Below are positions 23,095 to 33,439 of a stretch of 43,913 bases of DNA, one piece after another (positions within the stretch are counted from its first letter, which is position 1; each line of letters opens with the position of its first letter). The translations under genes and the position numbers were made by a program. A model generated the notes under the pieces. It was not told the origin of the DNA, did no database searches, and saw nothing but the letters and a program-made list of their open reading frames with translations. Source of the stretch: Ectocarpus siliculosus (Eukaryota > Sar > Phaeophyceae > Ectocarpales > Ectocarpaceae); NCBI GenBank assembly GCA_000310025.1, contig FN649734.1, forward strand, positions 3,136,081-3,179,993. Reading direction: 5' to 3'.

Positions 23095-25631
23095 ATGGCC
23101 GTCGCAGCCATCATGCCTCCCTCCATGCCGTCCTCCAAGAAGCGATGTTGGAATCTGCTCGTGAAGGACGTCAGGAACAACGGTGAGCAGGATGACCCCA
23201 CACCGGTGTGTGCGGCACACGGCACGGTATGTATGTATGCCTTCGTGTCGGGATCGCACTCAAAACGTGCAAGGCCACACAGCCCACCCCGCGGCGAAAC
23301 GAAATGAAATGAAGCAGCAGCGGAACAACAGGAACGGCCAGTTCTCCCAGGCTGGGAAAAAACTCACATTTATCTAGCGAAACCCCCGCTAAACCTTGGA
23401 AGTCGAAATAGTTTCTGTGTATCACACACCGGCAACAAGAATTTTTCCGATCCCGTTGACGGTGTTTCGAGGCAGCAATCACTACTATAGATAGCATCAG
23501 CAGTTTCAAAAATGTTCACAGCCTCGGTGTTTGTAGTAGCTCAGCCGTTTCTGTCTCCCTAACTCATTCTGCCCCCCCGCCCCCGCCCCCCCAAAAAAAA
23601 AACGTGTTTCAGCCCAGGAGGCCGAGGTGCTCTCCTCCTTCCGGAAGAGGTACACATCGACCCGAAAGCTGGCCTTCCGGCCTGTCGCCGACTACGCCGG
23701 CGGCTCGACATCAACCTCCAACCCTCCTCCTCCCCCCACCGACAACAACGACAACACCGACAACACCACCACCACCACCACCGCCACCACCACCATCACA
23801 CAGGGCGGCAGAGCCTGCATCGAGATCCAGTTCACCGGCCCGCAGCCCATCGAGGGCCCCGCAGGCCTGATGTGCAACCTTCTCCAGGCGACGTTCGTCT
23901 CGGCGCACCCCGTTCAGCTCGACCGGGGCCGCAAGAGGAAGACCCGGCCCGGCGGCGGCGGCGGCGGCGGCGGTCGTCCCCCCTCCTCCTTGGCCTCCTC
24001 CACACCTCCCTTGGCGGAAACAAGCGAAGAGGGTGAGTTTTGAATTTAAGGGTTGCGGCATGTGTTGCGCCCTGTTTTGGAAATCGGAGCGCGTGGTATG
24101 CCATGCGCATTTTGTGAGGGACAAAGCATATGGATGCTGTGCTCAGAGATCGGTGTGCGCCTCTCTCGCCTTCTCTCTTTGTTCAATTGTGCTGCGGATT
24201 CTGCAGGCTTGGATTTTTCGCTCTTTAAACCCTCGTCCCCCACGAGTGGAATTAAGTCTCCATTTTTTTTGTGCCATAATGTTGTCCTCTCTTCCAAAGT
24301 CATTTTCACCCTCACCTCATCACCGGTGCCCCTCTTTCTCCTTGCTTTGCCGCGATTTCCCGTTTCATGTAGGATGTTCGAGAAGCGTCGCGTTGAAGAC
24401 GACCGCTGCCGACACCGCTAGCGCCACGGCTTGCGACAGCCCGGTCAGCAGCAGCAGCAGCAGCAGCAGCAGCGGTGGCGCAGCAGGGGCAGCAATGAAG
24501 AGTGGAGCAGCAGCAGCAAAGCACGAGGACCTCAGCGCCTATGTCAGCGACACCACCAGCTACGCCAGCAGCAGGACCAGCAGCTCCAGCGACCTCCTCG
24601 ACCTCCTCGACCACGACGACGGCAGCAGCAGCAGTAGTGGCAGCAGCGACGCAACGTGGGCGGACGTCGGCGAGCTACCCTCCACGTCGTCACCGTTCTC
24701 CCCGAACCATGAGCAGCAGCACGCCGTGGAAGACGATGACATGGTCGTCAGCGACGACGACATCTGCACGGCGTTCGGCGGAGCGTTCGGGGGCGAGGGG
24801 GGCCTGATTCTCGGAGAAGGCGGCGGCGGCGGCGGCGGCAGCCTCTCAGCCCCGGTCCCCGCCACCACCGCCGACTTCCCGGCGTCATCGGCGTCGCCGC
24901 CGCCGTGTCTGGGCCGCTCCTGCAGCGTCATGACTGCCGAGGGCAACGACCTCCCCAGGTGGGACGATGTTATCCGCGGCGTGGGGTCGCCGCCGTCGTC
25001 GGGCGGGAGCATCGACGAGGCGGATGCGAGCGGTGACCGGCTGCCTGCGGCGGCGGCGGCGGCGCCGCCGCCGCCTTTCGGGGCAAGACCTGCCTCTGGT
25101 GACACCGACGACCCCGCGCCTTCCTCTGCCTCTTGCCCAGGCCTGGCCCGCGGCACCAGCTACGACGAGTGCAGAGCGGGCTTCATGTCTCAAGAAGAAG
25201 CGGTCTCGCTATTCGCCGCCACTGGTGCAGCCACGGCAGAAGCCAAACCACCGGCCTCCACTGCCGCCGCTGCCGCCGGAGACGACCAGTGGGAGCGCGC
25301 GCCCGGCGACGACCCGGACGGGCCGTTCTGCCCGCTCGCTCTGGAACGCCACTGTTCGTCGACTTGGGCGCTGCTTGACCCAACCCACGCCGGCGCTCCT
25401 GCTGCGGCGGTGACGGTGGCCGGGGAGGAAGGCGCTCCCGACCACCGGCGTGCCAGCATAGTCCCCGACCCGTGTCTAGCGGCGGAGTCGTCGTTGGAGG
25501 AGCAGCAGCAGCCGACCATGTGGTACGGCGAGGGACCTCACCACCCCGCCGTCCCCGCCGGAGGCGGACTCGAGCTGCCGCCAGCCGGGGACACGATAGC
25601 GTTTGGTTGGTGCGAGCAGGTGAAGAGATGA
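23095..25631 (+). CDS. Uncharacterised Ser/Gly/Asp-rich protein (588 aa, 3 exons)
   Basis: Exons are 23095-23182, 23613-24032 and 24373-25631 (stop TGA). Both introns are GT-AG and phase 1, and the spliced length is exactly 589 codons, which supports the model. The start sits in AACCATGG. The N-terminus is basic and not low-complexity: KKRCWNLLVKDVRNN continues across the first splice into AQEAEVLSSFRKRYTSTRKL. A polyproline and polythreonine run (about 70-95) follows. Then comes a second ordered-looking block with CIEIQFTGPQPIEGPAG and LLQATFVSAHPVQL (about 98-135), ending in RGRKRKTRPG, which could be a nuclear localisation signal. The C-terminal 420 residues are low-complexity, with polySer at about 194-203, acidic DDD clusters and Gly/Ala runs. 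I recognise no family. A nuclear regulatory protein is possible from the basic patches and acidic Ser-rich tail, but that is inference only. Confidence 0.72.
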
Positions 25632-25874
25632 CCGCGGCGTTGTGGGGACCGTTGTGGTTTTTTGGTAGTGTTTTAGCTTCCCAGACCCTCAGGCCCGCGC
25701 GTCAAACAAATTTATTAACGCGAAAAAAAGGTTGAACGAAACACGACCGGCCTCTATTCAGGCCCGGCCCTTCTTTTTTGTCACACGCGAGATAGCCGCA
25801 TATGTTGAGACTCGTCCTAGTCCAGTCGGAGGTACATGTAGCGGTAAACGAAGTGACGAAAATTAGTTGCCACC
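25632..25874 (+). other. Short gap between two same-strand unknown genes
   Basis: Only 243 bp separate the stop of the upstream gene from the next start, so this must hold a 3' UTR with a polyadenylation region and the promoter of the next gene. An A-rich stretch at 25720-25745 is the only notable element. Confidence 0.5.
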
Positions 25875-27354
25875 ATGGAGAAACGCACGCTCATGCCCCC
25901 CCCCTACACGTTGACGATTCAGGAATGTGACTTCGATGGGAACTACGCCGCGAGGCCTTCCAAGACCGCCCGGGTACTTCCGCCTACCGCGGCGACATCT
26001 TTCTTCCCAGATCCATCGGCGGTGGCGGTGGCGGCGGTGGCGGCGGCGGCGGCGGCGGCGGCCTGTACGTCCTCTCCCTCCTCGAACTCCCTCAACAACC
26101 GGTGCCGGTTCGCCTTCTTGGGCCTCGAGAGCGAGATCCGCGATTTCACCGTGTGCGCGCGGTTCTCCGTCGACCCGGCGTCAAGGGTGGAACGGTTCGC
26201 GAGCTTGCCCTTAGATGGGGCAGCCGGTGGCGGTGGCGGTGGCGGCGGCGACCCTGCCGGAGCCGTTGGTGGAAGACGGGGTCGAGTGGACGCGGCGGTA
26301 GAGTTCCCCAGCATCATGGAGATCTGGCCGGAGGTGTACAAAGTGGACAACATTCGCGTCATGGAGGTGTGTATGGATTTGCATAGCCCGCGCTAACTGG
26401 CAGACCAATGAAAAGGTTTTACGTGTGTGTGTGTTTTTTTTTTTTTTTTCTTACTAGCATCGACATCGCTGACCGGCTCACCAATGAAAAGAGGGCAGTC
26501 TTAGTTCGATTGTGTGTGCGGGTGTGTGCGTGTTTTTTTTTCAGCTGGCATCGACCGGCTGACCAATGAAAATGACGTCAGGGTGTATACAACGGGCAAT
26601 CACACAGAGAAAACACCACCCTTCACTGTCCCCCATTGTTGCAGGTGGATATGGTCGTGGAAGTTCGATCGTCAGACGGGAATATCTTGTACACCGGGCC
26701 AACGCTCAAGGTACGTACGTGCGTACGTGCTGAGGATACATTGCGTCAGCGTTGTCGTGACACTCGCTCGATCGGATGTTGCCCAACCCCATGCCGTCCG
26801 TTGCCTGGCGACGGCGGTGCTAGGCAGTCGCCCCGATGATGCCGGCTGAAACGACCCTGTTTGCGCAAGCAACACCAACGCGCGCCCATTTCTTGCGAGC
26901 AGACTCCCGTGTACCCAGGGAGGGCTAGAGGCCATGTGGCGTCTGCGAGAACGGGGCGGAGATTTAGTTGGTGGGCGTATGCTCGCGCCGGGAGTAGGGT
27001 AGCGGATCGCAATTTTGCGTGGTTTTTGGTCTGACGCTCGCGGGGAGTGCAGAATGTGCGGTCGGAGAAAACATCGACATTGGCAGATCGGGGGGGGGGG
27101 ACGGGGGCGAAATTTGTGTGTCGTCGCTCATGCGCCTTGTGCTCGACACTGCAACGTACCGCGTACCACATGTTAATGATGAATGCATCCCTCCAAGCCT
27201 CCCTTCATACCTTTTTCTTTGCCGTGGTTCTTCCTTGCACACGGTCCACTCCGCGGCCCCCCTACCGATCACCCGCCAGATAACCTACCGGCGTTCCGCA
27301 GCGCGAACGTCCGCTCCGACGGATGCCGCTGCCGCTGCCGCCCTAATGACCTGA
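25875..27354 (+). CDS. Uncharacterised protein (about 210 aa, 3 exons)
   Basis: Exon 1 is 25875-26366 with an excellent start context (GCCACCATGG). Exon 2 is 26645-26710. Exon 3 is most likely 27280-27354, ending TGA. All joins are phase 0 with GT-AG introns. The protein opens MEKRTLMPPPYTLTIQECDF. It has a polyAla run (about 48-64), then the non-repetitive block CRFAFLGLESEIRDFTVCAR, a Gly run, and EFPSIMEIWPEVYKVDNIR. Exon 2 adds VDMVVEVRSSDGNILYTGP, a beta-strand-like pattern. The last exon (ITYRRSAARTS then an Ala run) has the weakest support, because other acceptors between 26711 and 27280 cannot be excluded. I recognise no family. The hydrophobic/charged alternation outside the Ala/Gly runs suggests a small folded beta-rich domain with low-complexity inserts. 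Intron 1 is largely three R1 repeat copies. Confidence 0.65.
26367..26590 (+). repeat. Three R1 repeats making up most of intron 1 of the 25875 gene
   Basis: Copy 1 starts at the donor itself (26367, GTGTGTATGG), with core CCGCGCTAACTGGCAGACCA then ATGAAAAGG. Copy 2 runs from a GT and T tract (26426-26450) through ACTAGCATCGACATCGCTGA and CCAATGAAAAG to TCTTAGTTCGATTG. Copy 3 runs from the GT and T tract at 26513-26541 through GCATCGACCGGCTGACCAAT to ATGACGTCAG. Together they fill about 220 of the 278 intron bases. Confidence 0.85.
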
Positions 27355-27936
27355 CGGGAGACTCTCGCGGAGAAGGTCGTTGTTCCTATCAGACGGAAAA
27401 AATCTTCGTCCAAGGCGGGTCTTCCGTTTCAACACATGCTCTGCCTGTGTATGTAGAGTGCCTCCGGAGGGGGAGAAGCCGTGGTGCGGGCGTCCCTGCT
27501 TCTGTGTGTGTGTGCCTGTGTGCTGCACAGACGCGAGGGAGGGAAGGAGCCCCGTCGGGAGGGGCGAGAGCTTCGCTCGCTCTCTTGCGATCCCGAAAAC
27601 TGGAGTTTGCGACCCTGTTCCGGTCCACAGCAGCAGTCCTCCGTGGACATGGGAAGCCGCGGTCTTTAAAGGGGTACTTTTCTTGAGCGTTTATTTTATC
27701 GGGTAGTCTTTGTGCTTGTCTTTCTTGAGTAGGTCTTCTGCTGGTGCTGCTGGTGTTACTGCTGTTGTTGTTGTACTTTCTGCGCAATAGTTGCTGCACA
27801 CGCGGGGTGCTTTGTCCGTGCTTTTGGGGTCCGTTAGCCCCCATCGTGAACGTGTTTTCTGCATAATTGTTGTTGTTGTGCAATGGGACGGCTAGCCTTA
27901 CCTGTTGGCTGTCTGCTGTCTGTGTACGTCCATTCC

Positions 27937-28171
27937 GTGTGTGTGTCTTCCTCATTTGCATCGACCGTGCTAACCGGCTGACCACTGAAAGCACGCCAGT
28001 CTCAGTACGGTGTGTGTGTGTGTGTGTGTGTGTGTTTACTACTTGCGTCGATCGCGGGCTAGCCGGCCGACCAATCAAAAGGCCTCAGTCTGAGCGAGAC
28101 TGAAAACAGAAAAGCAAGCGCTTCTTCCGAGGCATGATCTGGGACCCCGTGAGGGGGCGTCATGGGAGAGT
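27937..28171 (+). repeat. Two tandem R1 repeats
   Basis: The first copy runs from the GT tract at about 27937 through GCATCGACCGTGCTAACCGG (27959-27978) to CCAGTCTCAGTACGG. The second starts with a 28-bp GT tract (28009-28035) and continues through GCGTCGATCGCGGGCTAGCC and GACCAATCAAAAGG to CTCAGTCTGAGCG. The 3' module GGGACCCCGTGAGGGGGCGT follows at 28142-28161. Confidence 0.8.
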
Positions 28172-28930
28172 CTTTGCCTCTGTGTGCACGGCCAGCTTTG
28201 TTTTGCCCGGTTGTTGGTGGCCATCGTCGTACGTACGCCGTTTCGCTGTCTTATATTTCTAGTGAACGAATGCAGGTATGTTATAGTGAGTGTCGATGAG
28301 CTGGTTTTGGCAGGGCTACATCACTCCTCGCGTAGCGAAAGACAGTATTATAACCGTCCTCGGGGTGGGGGCTCCGCATCGTGTCTTGCGCGCGGTTTAT
28401 ATATTGCTGCGGAAACTGTCTGTGGTTGTTGTTGTTATTGTTGGTATTGTTTGTGTCTCCAGTCCTTCCTTTCCCACTCGTGTGGCTCCTCTGCTTGTCT
28501 TTTCGCGGGTGTGGACTTGTGTGCGGTGTACTGTAGTGCTTGCTGGTTGCACTGTCCATTGGGTTCTCGATTGCTTTTATCTTTTATCAGGGTGTTTTTC
28601 CGCCCTGGGTGGGGGGGGACGGGCGAATGAAATAGTTCGTGTGCACGGTATTCCGCCGTCTCGACTCGTTCCTCGCTTGAAGGAAGGTATCGACGAGCCG
28701 TAAGGGTCGTTTGGAATTCTGGTTGGCGGGCTTGAAAAACGGCGATAACCCTTGCACGTGTCAGCTTTTGCGCTCTACCTGCCGCAGGTGGACATGTCGT
28801 CGTCGTTTTAACGACCTTTTCGTCCAGGTGTTACAAGCAACTCAACATCTGCGGGTGAGCGATTGACTTGCTGGGGTAAAACATGGCCCCTGATTGGTGT
28901 AGTAATCAATCGACAACCGTCTTTCAGAGA

Positions 28931-28952
28931 GTGATGTGATGTGATGTGATGT
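28931..28952. repeat. (GTGAT)n pentanucleotide tract
   Basis: Four GTGAT units followed by GTG, in intergenic DNA just upstream of an R1 copy. Confidence 0.85.
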
Positions 28953-28976
28953 GCCGTGGCGGAAGTTTTGAAAGTA

Positions 28977-29030
28977 TATTGTGTGTGTCTTTATACTAGC
29001 GTTGACCGTGTAAACCGGCTGATCAATCCA
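28977..29030 (+). repeat. Dispersed repeat R1, partial copy
   Basis: A GT tract, then CTTTATACTAGCGTTGACCG, then TGTAAACCGGCTGATCAATC. The downstream GACGTCAGTCTC block is missing or diverged. Confidence 0.7.
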
Positions 29031-32000
29031 TCAATACGTTTATGTGTGTGTTTTGCTACTCCTTCTGGTGGATGACGATGGTTGCTTGGCTTACGGGGGA
29101 TAGGCGACGATTTCTGTATGGGCGGAAGGGATGCATGGGCTATGCTTAATTAACTATCTCTCCTATCACTATCTCCCCCATCACATCCCCCGCGTACAGA
29201 TTTCTAGGCTGATCGCGCCTGCCTAATGTGGGGTATAGTAGTAGGGGTCACGATCAATTTATCTTGTTGGTGTGGACTGGACTGGCAGTAAGTGCTCTTT
29301 CTTTGTTGTTTAAGACTACTTAGTTCGCACGCTTGATTATTTTCGGGTTTGGTCGGCCGCTTGACGTACGTGTCGTGGAGAGTGGGTGACCGCGATGGCA
29401 TGCATTGCAACACGTGGGCTTGAGCTTGGGTTGCGTGTATATATATAGTTCGAGCCTGGTCGCCCCTCCTTGTGGGCTCTTACTGTTTTCTTCCGTGGTG
29501 GGCGGTCTGTCTTGGAAACGGAGACATGATGTACTGGGGTGCCCATCAAAAGGGGTGCTTACTTTGCACGCACACAGGTCCGAAGTCGTTTGGCGCCAGG
29601 AGGTCGGGAGGAACGCCAGGGGAAATTTGATGTATGTAGTTCCTGCCGTCCTTTGACCCGTTGTGTGTTGAGTTTAGAGTTTTTTCGAAGGAGAATACAG
29701 TAGAATGATCGATAAGCCGTGCTGTACGGGGTGTTCTGTTTCGTGAGAAGAATATGTAGGAACAAGAAGAGCAAGCACTTGGCTTTGGAGATACGGTGCA
29801 GTATACCGCAAGCCACCTCAGAATACATGGATGTTTTGTGTGATAACTTAATTGCTGTTGTTGCGTTGTTTGTGCTTGTCGGTCGTTCGTCGTTCCGTCT
29901 GCTCTACTAACGTGCAGCACGTTCGGTGGTCGTGGGAGGGAGGGGGGGGGTACTTCTTGGCGATATCATTCCCCGGCTCCGACGCTTCTACACATCTGAC
30001 GTCTTTTTATGGATCAGCCTCCGTGCCTACCGATAGCCTCGCTTTCGAGCCGCCAACGTTCGAACATGATGCGGGCTTCTCCCAGATTTCCCTGTTAGAC
30101 TATAGGTCGGCTATGTCTGCCTCCTATTTATCATTTCCGCGTGTCTGTCGATCTGGATCTTGTCATGTTTTGCTTTGTGACTTGTCTTCTTTCGACGGTG
30201 GTGGGACCTATCGAGATCATCGCATTCTGTTTGCTCGCAATTAAGTAAGTAAGGTGGATGCTGCTATTTTACATTGTTATTTCAGGGTTCGCCTATTGGC
30301 CGCGGGATTCCAGTACTTGTTCGTCGAGGAAAACGAGAAAAGAGAGAAGGCACGGGGGCTAGTGAGCTACACCTCAAGCAGCAAGCATGCAGGCGCGAAT
30401 GGAAGACGGGGTGAACAATCCGGTTGCTCGTGTGTTGATTGTTCAGAGTTTGGTTCTACTATATACTCTCATGACTGTCTGTGCGTTGCTTGCAAGTCAA
30501 CGCACACGGCGGCAACATGAACGACATGAATCCACGTAAATAGTCACGGCTCGGCGTGTATGCGCAAAATGCGCGCCTCTTACACCTCCAGGTACACGCG
30601 TTCACGGGAGGGAGTAGTGACGGTTGGTTCAACTTTACAGCCTCTTCCTCCGCCCCTCCAACCCTCCCTTGATCTGGATTCCCAAGGGCCCTTGTCTCCT
30701 CTACATACACGGCGGACGGCGGTTCGTACCTTCTCGGGTGAACGTAGGGGTTGGGACGGAGGTACAATTTGCGTCTCCCCCTAGGTCTCGCTCTTGTCTC
30801 TTGTCTCGTTTCTCAACCGACCTGATCTTCAGATTGCATGCCCTCGCACGCCACTCGAGATAGACACTGGAGCAAACACAGTTGCTGGGGCTGACATTGG
30901 AAGGGAGAGTCTAAAGAGGTGAGACCATAGACGGGGATCGGACGGCTTGAGCACCATTTGCAATGCCATACCTCCAGAATTATGCTGCTGCTTGTTCTGC
31001 TGCTGCTGCTGTGTGACTTTGGGTCCGGCGCTGGCTTTTTTAGAGACACCCGTAAGGCCTACTTGTCGTGTACCTGGCAAGATCGATACGGGGACGAGCA
31101 CGTTGACGCCGAGTCACGTTATTGGGTCACCGCTGTTCCGTGTTTTTTGGCGATGCTGCCGGACTCGCGGAGAGTTACTTGCCTTTCAAGCGGATCGCGA
31201 GTCGACATTCGCAAGATCTTCGGATGAATCCAACCGTTGGAGTCTCTCAACCGTTCTCAAATCTTACCATATGGGTACTTGCGCGTGTGGAGACAAGGGA
31301 GATACATCAAGTCTGCTGTCTTGTGGTAGAACTCTTTACGATTAGTAGCCGCCAGTCAACCCATTGGGGTTCACACCCACGTACAGATTCTGTGTCGTCA
31401 GCGCGCTTCGGGCGGCGGGTGATTTATGACTCGAGTCGATGCCGGTGCACGAACAAAAATACATGCCACACGGTACACCAGAGCCCTAGCAGAAAGGAGA
31501 TACCCTTAACCGTGCTGCACCTCTCAGCAAGAGAACATGCAGTAATGCTATGTGCATATTTCCTACAGAGCAGGGGTCAACCCTGCTTCATTCTGGGAGC
31601 TAGACGAGATGTTCGCCAATTTGACAACGTCAAACTCATGTGACGGAAGACACCACCCTTTCCTTACCACTGGGACGCTTTATTTCCTCCCCGCTGGCAT
31701 CTCTGGTCTGTAGGAGCAGACCAATAAATAACTCTAGGTTGATGTTAGATCCACGTCGGCATGGGCCATGGAACCTTCGCCCGCTCGCCCTGTACTCGCT
31801 CGGTGAAAACAAGCCACACGAACGCAGCAACATTTCCAGGCGTTAGCGACGTGGCGACGGCCAAATATCTTGCGTCAACAACGTGGTCTGCCCTTGAAAA
31901 AACAAACAAACAAATAATGTGTAGTGAGATCGTGCCTACCGTATGTTCCTTGCACTGCAATTTATCCGTTCACGTTTTGTGCCATAACATTTGAAAGGAT

Positions 32001-32197
32001 CATCGTTGAAACGTAAAACAACGCTATTTCGTGATCGCCTCGTCGAGCTACGTACGTACGTACGTACGTCGATAGCTCCGGAGATATATTTCGTTTTGAA
32101 GAAAGTGCATGATTGATTTCCCACTTCTTGCCAAAAATGATCCGCGGAATCCCCTTCTCACTGCGGAGTCGCCTCTGAAATTCTCCCAGTCCGCATC

Positions 32198-32579
32198 CAA
32201 TCTCCCACACCACTGACAGTTTTGTTAAACCGCCCATGGGACACTCATGGGTCACCCATAGGCCGCACGGGGCACTTCAACCTACAATCAACCTAGAACG
32301 TAGCCACCAGCGCCAACCTATGTAAGCACGTATCGTGTGGGCTTGGGCTTAGAGTTAGGGTTGGCGTTAGGGTTAATAGCCGCATTAGTCTCGTTCCCGT
32401 TCCAATGCAGATAATCTATTGTTTAGGAGTACACTGGTTCGGTTGAAGGGCTCTCATTGGCTGCCCATGGGCTTCCCATGGGTTGCTCATGGGCCGCGCA
32501 TGGGCTGCCCATGGGCCTAACGGGGTGCCCATGGGCGGTCCATGGGCCGATTGGGAAAAATAGAATGTGTGGGAGATCC
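32198..32579. mobile_element. hAT-like non-autonomous element 1 carrying a CCCATGGG minisatellite
   Basis: The left end contains ATCTCCCACACCACTGACAG and the right end closes on ATGTGTGGGAGAT, an imperfect inverted repeat. The 8-base sequence TCCGCATC flanks both sides (32190-32197 and 32580-32587), as expected for an 8-bp target duplication of hAT type. The right part (about 32455-32550) is a GCCCATGGGCTG-type tandem array, and fragments of the same motif sit near the left end. There is no transposase frame. Confidence 0.7.
32352..32375. repeat. Interstitial telomere-like repeat inside the hAT-like element
   Basis: GAGTTAGGGTTGGCGTTAGG followed by GTTAA. These are two TTAGGG-like units within element 1. 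Confidence 0.55.
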
Positions 32580-33439
32580 TCCGCATCGGCATGACTTGTA
32601 CGAAGTACTACGCACATCTTCGGAGCCAAAACAAGCCGTATTTTTCTCGCGAAATTTTGGCTTTCCTCGGAAAAACAACACGTTTAGCGGCGGTTGACGA
32701 GAGGAATTATTTGCCCCATTCTTTTTGGAAAGCCTGCAGATCTATCTCCCACAACAGTGAACGATAGAATGTGGCCGTCCAGATCCGTTTTTTCCTCCAT
32801 ATCTCGCTGAAATTTTAGACATTATTCAATCGGAAAAACCCCATAGTATGTAGAATATTCCAAGAGGTGTCCAAATCCATCGAGATATTCAAGTACGGTA
32901 CTCGACACCGCCCAAAAGAACGATAGAAGATGTTTCGGTTCATCTGCTCGGAGAACAAAGTCCAAGAACAAGAGCCAAAAAAAACTCGGCCTTAGGAAGA
33001 TGCGCCTGGAGAACAGGGGGATTTCGGCCACATTGTGAACTGCACGGACCGTGTGCCCGGTCGAGACGATGTATCCCGTTCGAAGGAGGAATGTGTGGAG
33101 GTATTTGTAGTGAGTTTTGGGCTAAATCTGCCGGGTACTGGACTTCAAGCTTGAGTCTTTGTAAGCCCATCCAGGAGATATGAGTGTGTGCCGGTCATAA
33201 CAGTAACCACAACTATACCATACATAGACCGTGTAGTATGGTCTCATCCCCTGTTTGTCCCCGCGGGGACAACCGAAAACATGCCAGGGAGAAAAAACCT
33301 CCAATACGTTGTCGTTAAACCAACAACACCCGCCCCCGCCCCCATGAATCTTGAACTCGCCGTCGGCATGACTACTCGAGCAGGCCGTGGCGGTGGTGAA
33401 AGAACGGACCGGACACGCGAGATCCCGAGGAGAACGGCG

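Larger units (their letters stand above)
27355..33439. other. Repeat-rich spacer, no gene recognised
   Basis: About 6 kb between the gene ending at 27354 and the secreted-protein gene. It contains R1 copies (27937-28171 and 28977-29030), a GTGAT pentamer tract (28931-28952), a telomere-like tract (32352-32375), an ACGT run (32051-32069) and the minisatellite-bearing element at 32198-32579. Open frames at 30958-31643 look open by chance: no family motifs and no coding-like base composition. Confidence 0.6.

Noticed and set aside
24033-24372. Extension of the third exon of the 23095 gene upstream to an ATG at 24033, as a single-exon gene
   Set aside because: This part is T-rich with a polypyrimidine tract ending in TAG at 24372, and the two-intron model closes perfectly in phase. 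It is an intron.
30958-31643. Secreted-looking frame with a polyLeu start (MLLLVLLLLLC) and an overlapping longer frame
   Set aside because: The hydrophobic run comes from CTG repeats, the frames are not extended by splicing, and nothing downstream resembles a protein family.
31639-31830. Possible solo LTR starting TGTGACGGAAG and ending near GCAACA
   Set aside because: No target-site duplication, no second LTR and no primer-binding site or retrotransposon coding sequence nearby.
32822-33031. Minus-strand frame rich in Phe/Leu next to the hAT-like element
   Set aside because: Short, with no transposase or other motif and no splice extension; treated as chance.
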